A DNA stretch of 64,000 nucleotides from Roseburia hominis. Its GTDB lineage: Bacteria; Bacillota; Clostridia; Lachnospirales; Lachnospiraceae. This document shows positions 53,867-61,105 of this stretch, piece by piece. How positions within the stretch are numbered: the first letter of the stretch is position 1; the number at the start of each line of letters is the position of its first letter. The notes under the pieces were generated by a model. It saw only the letters and a program-made list of their open reading frames with translations, was not told the DNA's origin and searched no databases. The position numbers and the translations under genes were made by a program. The DNA lies in the NCBI RefSeq assembly GCF_021531695.1, contig NZ_JADYUI010000010.1:39206-103205 (forward strand), given 5' to 3'.

Positions 53867-53987
53867 CTCAAAGCTGATTTAATACATTTTATGAAATTTT
53901 GCTTATAAAGTGCATTTCCCTATTTTATTTTCCATTCCGGTAAGTTATAATAGTTTTTATTATTATTCCAAAAAGATTGAGGTTCGT

Positions 53988-54890
53988 ATGACAAAGACAT
54001 TTTTTTATTCTGTTTCAGTGAAAGATGAAGGAAAAACCGTAGAACTTTTCTTAAAAGAGCAGGGATTTTCCCATCATCTTCTGATTCATTTAAAGAAAAC
54101 AAAAGAGAGTATCAAAAGAGATGGCATCTGGCTTTATATGAGAGACGAGTTACATGCCGGCGACTGCCTTACAGTTACACTGACGGAATCAGAGTCTGTT
54201 TCCGACTTTCCGGCCGTCCCGCTTTCTTTTTCTGTCATTTATGAAGATGAAGATATCTTAATTGTCAATAAACCACCACATATGCCAACGCACCCGTCGA
54301 TGCAAAACTATGATAATACGCTCGCAAATGCAGTATTATGGTACCAGAAAAGCAAAGGGGAATCTTACCCTTTCCGTTGTATGAATCGTCTGGATAAAGA
54401 TACGACAGGACTTACCATCATTGCAAAACATGCGCTTAGTGCTGCCATTCTTTCTTCTTCTATCAAAAAGCGGGAGATAAAAAGAGAATATCTTGCCATT
54501 GTGACCGGAGAAACCGAAGAATCCGGAACCATCGACGCGCCAATTGCGAGAAAAGAAGGCTCCATCTTAGAACGCCGGGTTGATTTTGCAAATGGGGAAC
54601 GGGCAGTCACACATTACAAACGTCTCGCCTGTCAAAACGGTCTTTCCCTGCTTCTTCTTTCATTAGAAACCGGTCGTACTCACCAGATTCGTGTCCATAT
54701 GAAATACATTGGGCATCCTTTGATTGGAGATTTTTTGTATTATCCGGATTTTTCCAGAATTAAGCGGCAGGCGCTGCACGCTTACCGGCTTTCTTTCGTT
54801 CATCCAATCAAAAAAGAGCCGATACTTATCTCGGCTCCTCTTCCTTTTGATATGGTATCCCTCTTCCCGGAATACTTAAAAGCAGATTAA
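53988..54890 (+). CDS. RluA-family RNA pseudouridine synthase
   Basis: The enzyme isomerises uridine to pseudouridine in RNA; which RNA cannot be told. The start is the ATG at 53988 (MTKTFFYSV) with GAGG 5 nt upstream; a longer frame from a GTG at 53910 lacks a ribosome site. The 300-residue protein has an S4-like N-terminal part, VNKPPHMPTHPS, the catalytic-Asp motif MNRLDKDTTGL, and RTHQIRVHM. A TATAAT at 53946-53951 suggests a promoter in the short divergent gap to sigK. The stop codon overlaps the trpS stop tail to tail. Confidence 0.93.
   Translation: MTKTFFYSVSVKDEGKTVELFLKEQGFSHHLLIHLKKTKESIKRDGIWLYMRDELHAGDCLTVTLTESESVSDFPAVPLSFSVIYEDEDILIVNKPPHMPTHPSMQNYDNTLANAVLWYQKSKGESYPFRCMNRLDKDTTGLTIIAKHALSAAILSSSIKKREIKREYLAIVTGETEESGTIDAPIARKEGSILERRVDFANGERAVTHYKRLACQNGLSLLLLSLETGRTHQIRVHMKYIGHPLIGDFLYYPDFSRIKRQALHAYRLSFVHPIKKEPILISAPLPFDMVSLFPEYLKAD
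54810..54837 (-). terminator. trpS terminator inside the rluA coding sequence
   Basis: On the minus strand GAGCCGA (54831-54837) and TCGGCTC (54816-54822) form a perfect 7-bp stem with an 8-nt loop followed by six T. It lies 50-77 nt beyond the trpS stop, within the opposite-strand rluA-like gene. Confidence 0.8.
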
Positions 54891-55891
54891 CGGATTCTTT
54901 CTGTTAATCCTACTTTCTTTTGTACCTTTCTAAGGGTTTTATTGGCGAAATACTGTGCTTTTTCATCATTCTCCTTAATGCACTTCTCAATATAGGTTTT
55001 ATCTTCTAACAATGCATAATAGCGTTCCTGAAGCGGTCTTAATTCATCTGCCACACACTCACCGACTGCAAGCTTGAAATCACCGTAACCTTTTCCATCA
55101 AATTCTTTCTCGATTTCTTCCATGGTTTTTCCAGTAACACATCCATAAATCGTCATCAGATTGCTGACTCCCGGCTTATCTTCGCTAAAACGCACTTCGT
55201 TTCCGGAATCCGTTACCGCACGTTTGAATTTACGGATAACCGTATCGGTATCATCCAGAAGACGAACCGTTGCATTCTCGTTTTCGTCAGATTTTGACAT
55301 TTTACGCTCCGGCTCCTGCAGGCTCATAATTTTGGCTCCGGCCTCCGGTATATATGCTTCCGGTATCGTAAAGACCTCTCCATAAAGATTATTGAAACGC
55401 TCTGCGATATCACGGCAGATTTCAAGATGCTGTTTCTGATCCACACCGACCGGAACCAGATCTGCCTGATACAGTAAAATATCTGCTGCCATAAGCACCG
55501 GATAGGTATAAAGCCCTGCATTAATATTGTCTGCATGCTTTGCTGCCTTATCCTTAAACTGTGTCATACGATTCAGTTCTCCCATATAAGTAAAGCAATC
55601 TAAAATCCAGCCAAGCTCTGCATGGGCAGAAACATGGGACTGATAGTAAAGACAGTTTTTCTCCGGGTCTAATCCGGCAGCCACATAGAGTGCATACAGA
55701 TTTCTTGCATTTTTTCTGAAATTTGCCGGTTCCTGACGTATGGTAAGGGAATGAAGATCCATAACCCCATAAAAACATTCATATTCATCACTGATAGAAA
55801 CCCAGTTCTTTAGTGCTCCCAAATAATTTCCAAGTGTCAACGTTCCGGTTGCCTGCATTCCGCTGTATAATACTTTCTTGTCGTTAATCAT
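54887..55891 (-). CDS. trpS: Tryptophanyl-tRNA synthetase
   Basis: A class I aminoacyl-tRNA synthetase that charges tRNA-Trp. The 334-residue protein has a HIGH-like TGTLTLGNYLGAL, the KMSKSDENE signature loop and ADILLYQADLVPVG with the typical Trp-binding pocket. GAGG lies 8 nt before the ATG. It has its own promoter, and the 66-nt leader space is too short for a T-box. Confidence 0.98.
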   Translation of the reverse strand: MINDKKVLYSGMQATGTLTLGNYLGALKNWVSISDEYECFYGVMDLHSLTIRQEPANFRKNARNLYALYVAAGLDPEKNCLYYQSHVSAHAELGWILDCFTYMGELNRMTQFKDKAAKHADNINAGLYTYPVLMAADILLYQADLVPVGVDQKQHLEICRDIAERFNNLYGEVFTIPEAYIPEAGAKIMSLQEPERKMSKSDENENATVRLLDDTDTVIRKFKRAVTDSGNEVRFSEDKPGVSNLMTIYGCVTGKTMEEIEKEFDGKGYGDFKLAVGECVADELRPLQERYYALLEDKTYIEKCIKENDEKAQYFANKTLRKVQKKVGLTERIR

Positions 55892-55912
55892 GATTATGTC
55901 CTCTCTTTTTCT

Positions 55913-55941
55913 TCTATATTAATATTAAATTCTTTTGTCAA
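55913..55941 (-). promoter_or_regulatory. trpS promoter
   Basis: A perfect TTGACA (55936-55941) and TATAGA (55913-55918) on the minus strand are spaced 17 nt apart; the expected start of the RNA is about 15 nt before the ATG. Confidence 0.65.
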
Positions 55942-55957
55942 AAACGTATTTTCCTGC

Positions 55958-56533
55958 TTAATAAGGAACCTTCCCGGTCAGCACTTCATTCTTAATGAAA
56001 GAAAGTGTCTTTTCCTCTCCTTCTTCCGCAAGCATATGCAATAATAACTCCAGCATCCTTTTTGTATCTTTATGCAGAATATGAATATTTCTGCCATGTT
56101 CATAATACTCTAATGCACTGCGATCTGTATAATTCTCTTTCTGATAATTCTTAGATGCAGCAACACGATCGATAAACATCTCCACCACATACTGAATCGG
56201 CATCTTCATGCCTTCGATTTCCTTACCTTTTCCGGTATCAATGTCTGATTTGTCCGGCACTCCGTAATCAATCCAATACTCCATATGATGCTTGTTTCGT
56301 CCTTTATGATGCAGCCACGCCGAAGAATATCCCTTATCTTCCCTTTCTGCATTATTCGGGCTTCGATTTCCCTGATAATATTTGCATCCAACAATGAATT
56401 CGGTCGGTGTGTATTTGGACATGTCATGCAACAATCCCTGTCTGTATAACCCTACTTTAAAGCACCCCTTCCGGACAAGGTTTTTATGATGTGTAATTGT
56501 ACAAAAATGCTTCCATATATTACTGATTTTCAT
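55958..56533 (-). CDS. DUF5662 family protein
   Basis: The 191-residue cytoplasmic protein is rich in His and aromatic residues. The start is the ATG at 56533 with AGGAAG 7 nt upstream. FCTITHHKNLV, GLLHDMSKYTPTEF and WLHHKGRNKHHMEYWIDYG are typical of DUF5662. The spaced His-Asp pairs (HDMSK, LHHKGRNKHH) look like metal ligands of an HD-like hydrolase, but the activity is unknown. It is 40 nt after the GH13-like gene and may be cotranscribed with it. Confidence 0.85.
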   Translation of the reverse strand: MKISNIWKHFCTITHHKNLVRKGCFKVGLYRQGLLHDMSKYTPTEFIVGCKYYQGNRSPNNAEREDKGYSSAWLHHKGRNKHHMEYWIDYGVPDKSDIDTGKGKEIEGMKMPIQYVVEMFIDRVAASKNYQKENYTDRSALEYYEHGRNIHILHKDTKRMLELLLHMLAEEGEEKTLSFIKNEVLTGKVPY

Positions 56534-56573
56534 GCACAAACTTCCTTTTATATGACAATATTTTTAAGTCCTG

Positions 56574-58442
56574 CTACTTTCCAATAAAAATCACAACAGA
56601 CTGTGGCTCTATGGCAGCTTCCTTTTTATTTTCATGGATTGCTTCCGGCAAGAAAGCTTCTTTTCCTCTTGCTGTATCCATGATGCGATACCATTTTTTC
56701 TTTCCTTCCTGCTTCGGAAACGCCAGCCTTTTTTTTGTTGTATGAAAATTCAATGCAAGAAAGATATTATCATCAAAAGATCCATCTGCTTTTTTCGCAT
56801 ATTTTCCTGCATAAAGGATTCCAACTGCCTGACTGGCGGATGAAAATCCCTGCAACCAGGCTTCTTCTCCATGATAGGATAAATCCGGAACCCCTACATT
56901 TTTATAGTCATACATCTGCATTGGTTCTTCTAAGGTAAGAATCGGATGTTCTTTTCGAAAGGTAATCAGTTTTTTCACAAAAAAAAGAAGTTCACGTGCA
57001 CTTGCTTTTCTATTCCAATTTACCCAGCCAATCGGATTATCCTGACAATATGCGTTATTATTTCCGTTCTGTGAATTACCAAATTCATCACCGGAAAAAA
57101 GAAGCGGAATTCCCTGAGCCAGATACAAAACACTGAGTGCATTTTTCTCTAATTTTTTCCGCAGATTTAAAACATCTCTTCGTCTGGTTTCCCCCTCAAC
57201 ACCACAGTTTAAACTGTAATTCCAGTTCATTCCGTCTTTGTTTTGTTCTCCGTTTGCCTCATTGTGTTTCTCGCTATAAGCAAACAAATCTGCCAGAGAG
57301 AATCCATTATTGTCACAGATATAGTTGACATATCCTGCGTTTTTCTGCTGCTTTCGCATCTGGTTTGCAAGCTCATAAAGATTCGCCTCTTTCCCGCAAA
57401 GCATATGCCGGATTGGATAAATAAACTCATCATTACAAAAAAACAGATGATTTTTATCTTCTTCTTTTGCGACCCGTTCTTCTTCAAACCATGCATAAAA
57501 CAGCTTTGTTTCTTTTAATAAAGGGTCTTCTAAGATTGCATCAACCGGAATCTCCTCTCCCTGCAGATGAAATCCATCTACATGATAGGAAAGTACCCAG
57601 TAATGTAACGCATCTATGATTTCTCCCACCGGTACTTCCTTGGGAAAAAACATTTCCATAATACATTCGATTCCATTTTCATGCAATGTATAAATTAATT
57701 TTTTCAGTTCATAGGAAGGATTATCCGAAAATGCATAGGAAGCTTTCGGTGCAAAGTAAGACCCTCTGCCATATCCCCAGAAGTTCACTTTCGGTTCTTC
57801 TTTTTTTGTATCAATCAGGCTTTTTTTCCTTCTGAAAGTTTTCTTTTTTATATACTCCGGCAATTCTACTTCTTTGGGATACATGATTTCCTCAAACTCA
57901 TACACCGGCATCAGTTCCAAGGAAGTAATTCCCAGTTCTTTGAAATAAGGAATTTTCTTTTGCAATGCAAGGAATGTTCCTCGATTGACTCCGTTCGTAT
58001 CCATGGAAAATCCTCTTACATGCAATTTATAAATCAACATATCCGATTTTGGAATCTCTGGATGTTTATCCTCTTTCCACGGAAAAGATACTGTCTCAAA
58101 TCCGCTTCGCAGCACATCTTTTTCTTGTTTTCTGGACAAATCGTACCATTTTTCCCTGCCTATGATTCGCTTTGCATAACTATCCGTAACTACTTTTCCA
58201 TTAATCTCGTAATTGTAGTCATATAGCTTTCTATTAAGTCCCAAAACACAGACCGAACATACCTCTCCAATCGAATAAGACTGTGGAATTTCAATACGTT
58301 CTGCCGTTCCTTTTGTTCCCTTTTTATAAAGAAGAATTGCACATCTGTCTGACTTTTTTGCCCGAAATGTAAAGATTACATTCCCGGCGTTCCATACTGC
58401 ACCAAATTCTTTATAATTTCCCTCTTTTATCTTGTATTTCAT
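56574..58442 (-). CDS. GlgX/isoamylase-like GH13 protein with degenerate catalytic motifs
   Basis: The 622-residue protein has an N-terminal CBM48-like domain (about 1-110), an alpha-amylase-type barrel (about 130-500) and a C-terminal beta domain. The similarity to GlgX/debranching enzymes is clear in FSLADLFAYSEKHNEANGE, NYSLNCGVEG and PLLFSGDEFGNSQNGNNNAY. The catalytic motifs are not intact: region I (usually DVVYNH) reads MEMFFPKE and the loop after it is missing; region II (GFRFD) reads GFHLQ, losing the nucleophile Asp; region IV (HDGF) reads DNNGF. It is therefore predicted to bind rather than cut alpha-glucan (inference). No signal peptide. Confidence 0.87.
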   Translation of the reverse strand: MKYKIKEGNYKEFGAVWNAGNVIFTFRAKKSDRCAILLYKKGTKGTAERIEIPQSYSIGEVCSVCVLGLNRKLYDYNYEINGKVVTDSYAKRIIGREKWYDLSRKQEKDVLRSGFETVSFPWKEDKHPEIPKSDMLIYKLHVRGFSMDTNGVNRGTFLALQKKIPYFKELGITSLELMPVYEFEEIMYPKEVELPEYIKKKTFRRKKSLIDTKKEEPKVNFWGYGRGSYFAPKASYAFSDNPSYELKKLIYTLHENGIECIMEMFFPKEVPVGEIIDALHYWVLSYHVDGFHLQGEEIPVDAILEDPLLKETKLFYAWFEEERVAKEEDKNHLFFCNDEFIYPIRHMLCGKEANLYELANQMRKQQKNAGYVNYICDNNGFSLADLFAYSEKHNEANGEQNKDGMNWNYSLNCGVEGETRRRDVLNLRKKLEKNALSVLYLAQGIPLLFSGDEFGNSQNGNNNAYCQDNPIGWVNWNRKASARELLFFVKKLITFRKEHPILTLEEPMQMYDYKNVGVPDLSYHGEEAWLQGFSSASQAVGILYAGKYAKKADGSFDDNIFLALNFHTTKKRLAFPKQEGKKKWYRIMDTARGKEAFLPEAIHENKKEAAIEPQSVVIFIGK

Positions 58443-58457
58443 ATTGTCCTTCCTTTA

Positions 58458-58491
58458 TTGATACACTGCTTTCCCCGCGTCCATGTATCAA
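58458..58491 (-). promoter_or_regulatory. 8-bp hairpin in the leader of the GH13-like gene
   Basis: TTGATACA (58458-58465) and TGTATCAA (58484-58491) are perfectly complementary around an 18-nt GC-rich loop, between the promoter and the Shine-Dalgarno of the 56574-58442 gene. It might be an RNA control element or an operator. Confidence 0.5.
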
Positions 58492-58537
58492 GGGGGCAAA
58501 CTTTCCTGTAACCCCGACCGCATTCCAGATAGTATTC

Positions 58538-58566
58538 ATTATAACTGTTCTCTCCTCTTTTTTCAA
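58538..58566 (-). promoter_or_regulatory. Promoter of the GH13-like gene
   Basis: TTGAAA (58561-58566) and a perfect TATAAT (58538-58543) on the minus strand are spaced 17 nt apart, giving a leader of about 90 nt. Confidence 0.7.
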
Positions 58567-58600
58567 GACTCGCCTTGTGCTAATGTAGTGTCATGATATT

Positions 58601-58654
58601 GGGGCAAAAGGTTGCAAACTAATTTTTGTTTGTCTTATTGCAACCTTTTGCCCC
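58601..58654. repeat. 17-bp perfect palindrome (REP/MITE-like) between divergent genes
   Basis: Positions 58601-58617 (GGGGCAAAAGGTTGCAA) pair exactly with 58638-58654 around a 20-nt loop; pairing continues outward with a bulge to about 58592-58664. It lies in the 312-bp gap between the GH13-like gene and the DUF1292 gene, the only gene-free stretch over 300 bp here, which otherwise holds the two promoters and a leader hairpin. There is no T tract on either side. Confidence 0.85.
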
Positions 58655-58675
58655 CAACATCGTGTCATATTTTTC

Positions 58676-58704
58676 TTGCAGAAGCAAAAAGAAACTGTTA
58701 CACT
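58676..58704 (+). promoter_or_regulatory. Possible promoter of the DUF1292 gene
   Basis: TTGCAG (58676-58681) and TACACT (58699-58704) are spaced 17 nt apart with an extended TG before the -10; both boxes are imperfect. Confidence 0.35.
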
Positions 58705-58754
58705 TCTTATCATAGGTAATGATAATTTTATGAGAAAGAAAGAGGTAGCAACCC

Positions 58755-59066
58755 ATGGGAAAACAATCCAATGAAAATGATGATGAAGATATGTTTGTAA
58801 CCTTAAGTTTAGATGATGGTTCCGAAATCGAATGCCGGATTCTGACCATTTTTGAAGCAGACAATCAGGATTACATTGCACTTTTACCATTAGATGAAAA
58901 TGGTGCCGACAATACGGAAGGTCAGGTTTATATCTACCGTTATGCAGAAGACGCCGATGGCAATCCGTCTCTTAGCAACATCGAAAGCGATGACGAATAC
59001 GAAATTGTATCCGATCGCTTTGATGAGCTTTTAGATGAAGCTACTTTCAACGACATGGATGATTAA
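58755..59066 (+). CDS. DUF1292 domain protein
   Basis: A 103-residue very acidic cytoplasmic protein. FVTLSLDDGSEIECRILTIF, then DYIALLPLDENG and QVYIYRYAEDADG, match the DUF1292 (YrzB) family. The function is unknown; in many Firmicutes such genes lie near yrrL/alaS-type clusters, but not here. GAGG is 9 nt before the ATG. It is a monocistronic plus-strand gene. Confidence 0.9.
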   Translation: MGKQSNENDDEDMFVTLSLDDGSEIECRILTIFEADNQDYIALLPLDENGADNTEGQVYIYRYAEDADGNPSLSNIESDDEYEIVSDRFDELLDEATFNDMDD

Positions 59067-59069
59067 TCA

Positions 59070-59263
59070 GAATTATTCACAACCACCACACAGACAAGCC
59101 ACAGACTAGCTACGCAATGCGTATCTGTCGCTGCTTCGCAGCTTTTGTCTGAGGCTGTGTGGTGGGTGAATTCTATTCACTCGCCAAGTGAAATCATAAA
59201 TTCGGCTTACAAGCAAGCTTGATGCACGAATTACAGATTTCACTTGGCTGCTGTGAATAATTC
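59070..59263. repeat. Nested inverted-repeat structure between two convergent genes
   Basis: The outer arms GAATTATTCACA (59070-59081) and TGTGAATAATTC (59252-59263) are perfectly complementary. Inside lie a hairpin with an 11-bp stem (59083-59093 with 59155-59165) that itself contains two small stems (59111-59123; 59130-59142, GCTGC-ttc-GCAGC), a 6-bp stem (59166-59171 with 59175-59180), and a 13-bp stem (59183-59195 with 59236-59248). It could act as a two-way terminator and resembles a mobile non-coding repeat. No ORF is present. Confidence 0.85.
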
Positions 59264-59267
59264 AGGA

Positions 59268-61097
59268 TTAATTTCCAGGTTCGTTCATTTCCCGAATGAA
59301 TCTGGAAATTTCTATTTCATGATTATTTAATTTCTTTATGGCAGACAGATAAAGCCGGTCTTTCGCTCTTGTCATCCCCACATAAAACATTCTTCGTTCT
59401 TCTTCGATATCAGCCTCTAAGACTGCCTTTTTATAAGGCATGATACTTTCATTGACATCGATAATATAAACAACAGGAAATTCCAACCCTTTCGAACTAT
59501 GTAACGTTGCCAGAATGACTCCGTCTTTCCTGCTCTTTTGCTCTTCGCTTAAACGTTCTAATTCTTTTGTATACTCTTCGATATGCGTAAACCACGCATC
59601 AAAGTCCTTGTATCCTCTTGCCCCCTCCTGTAATTCGTCTAATTTTTCAAACAGATCCTCCTCATTGATTCTGCGGTAATCTGCATATTCCCTGCAAAAA
59701 TCATCATATCCCACTCCCTGTCTGATATAATTTATAGCAGCATATGGACTAATTCTCCCGATGACCTTTAAATCATACTCCAGTTTCTCGATACGTTCCG
59801 CAATCCACGGCTGTTCTTTATAGCAATCGTACAAAACATCAAATGCAATCTGTTCTTCATCCACATTTTCACGCTTAATATAACGTTTCGGACGGTTCAT
59901 AATCTGTAAAAAATCGCGTCTTTCCCTGCTTCCCATTGCCATACGGATATAAGCAAACATATCTTTCGCAATCCAGTGTTCATATAAGTTTGGAATCTTA
60001 TCTTTCGCGGAAAACGGAATATTATAATCCATAAGCTGTTCCATCAAAAGTCTTGGCTGCGTATTGGTCCGGAATAATATGGCAATATCACTGTAAGAAC
60101 CACCATTTTTTACATACTCTAAAATCTGTTCGATTATCTTTTTATTTTCTTCCCGCTGACTTTCAAAAAGAGTAAAGGACACTTCTTCTCCCGATTCCCG
60201 GTTTGCTTTTATTTCTTTAAAAAAGCGTTCTTTATTATGATTAATCAGACGAATTGCCGGTTCTACAATAGTTTCTTTTGAACGGTAATTCGTATCCAAC
60301 AGAACTTTTTTGGTACCTGGATAGTCTTTTTCAAAGCCAAGCATCAGTTCCGGCTTTGCTCCGCGAAACCGGTAAATAGACTGATCGTCATCGCCTACCA
60401 CAAAGAGATTATCCTTTGGTTTTGCAAGCATTTTTATAATATCGAACTGCACTTTATTAATATCCTGAAACTCATCAATCAGAATATACTGATATTTTTT
60501 CTGCCATGCCGCCAGAATATCTGCTCGTTCCTTAAATAATTCATAAGTATAAATCAGCATATCGTCAAAATCAATCAGACGATGTTCTCTTAATTTTTCA
60601 TCATAAAGTTTGTAAACATCCCGAAATGTCTCCTCGGAACAATTTGCCGAATAGTAATGTTCCAGAGAAATGCCGGAATTTTTCACCATGCTGATTTCTC
60701 CAAGCAAATCAGAAAGGAACTCGTTCTCATCCTCATATTCCAGCCCAAGTCTTACCACAATTTCTTTGATATACTGGTACTTTGCTTCCTCTCTTATGAT
60801 ATTTCCGGCATTAAAATGATACGCATATTTTAAAATCGTAAAATATACCGCATGAAACGTTCCAAATGTGACCGGATATTTTTCACTTCCCATTAATCCT
60901 AAGAAACGTTGTTTCATCTCTTTTGCAGCCGCTTTGGTAAAGGTAATCACCAATATATTGGATGGATTTACTCCATGCTTTTTGATCAGATATTCTACCC
61001 TTTTTGTAATCACAAGGGTCTTCCCACTCCCCGGTCCTGCCAGCACAAGACAGGGACCTTCTTTATGCATCACTGCTTCTTTTTGTGCATCATTCAT
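59268..61097 (-). CDS. UvrD/PcrA/Rep-type ATP-dependent DNA helicase (short form)
   Basis: A superfamily 1A 3'-5' helicase. The motifs are intact in the 609-residue protein: Ia region, Walker A LAGPGSGKTLVI, Walker B LIDEFQDIN, motif III VGDDDQSIYRFRGA, motif IV ILFRTN, motif V LHSSKGLEFPVVYI, and motif VI FYVGMTRAKDRL. It is shorter than PcrA/UvrD (about 720-740) by the C-terminal part. It starts 8 nt after the upstream GGDEF gene, suggesting coupled translation. Confidence 0.93.
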   Translation of the reverse strand: MNDAQKEAVMHKEGPCLVLAGPGSGKTLVITKRVEYLIKKHGVNPSNILVITFTKAAAKEMKQRFLGLMGSEKYPVTFGTFHAVYFTILKYAYHFNAGNIIREEAKYQYIKEIVVRLGLEYEDENEFLSDLLGEISMVKNSGISLEHYYSANCSEETFRDVYKLYDEKLREHRLIDFDDMLIYTYELFKERADILAAWQKKYQYILIDEFQDINKVQFDIIKMLAKPKDNLFVVGDDDQSIYRFRGAKPELMLGFEKDYPGTKKVLLDTNYRSKETIVEPAIRLINHNKERFFKEIKANRESGEEVSFTLFESQREENKKIIEQILEYVKNGGSYSDIAILFRTNTQPRLLMEQLMDYNIPFSAKDKIPNLYEHWIAKDMFAYIRMAMGSRERRDFLQIMNRPKRYIKRENVDEEQIAFDVLYDCYKEQPWIAERIEKLEYDLKVIGRISPYAAINYIRQGVGYDDFCREYADYRRINEEDLFEKLDELQEGARGYKDFDAWFTHIEEYTKELERLSEEQKSRKDGVILATLHSSKGLEFPVVYIIDVNESIMPYKKAVLEADIEEERRMFYVGMTRAKDRLYLSAIKKLNNHEIEISRFIREMNEPGN

Positions 61098-61105
61098 ATC
61101 TTATT

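Noticed and set aside
55892..55957. T-box leader for trpS
   Set aside because: Only 66 bp separate trpS from the upstream gene and the promoter sits inside it, so there is no room for a T-box.
58591..58890. Minus-strand small ORF across the DUF1292 start
   Set aside because: It runs through the palindrome and antisense of DUF1292 and has no ribosome-binding site.
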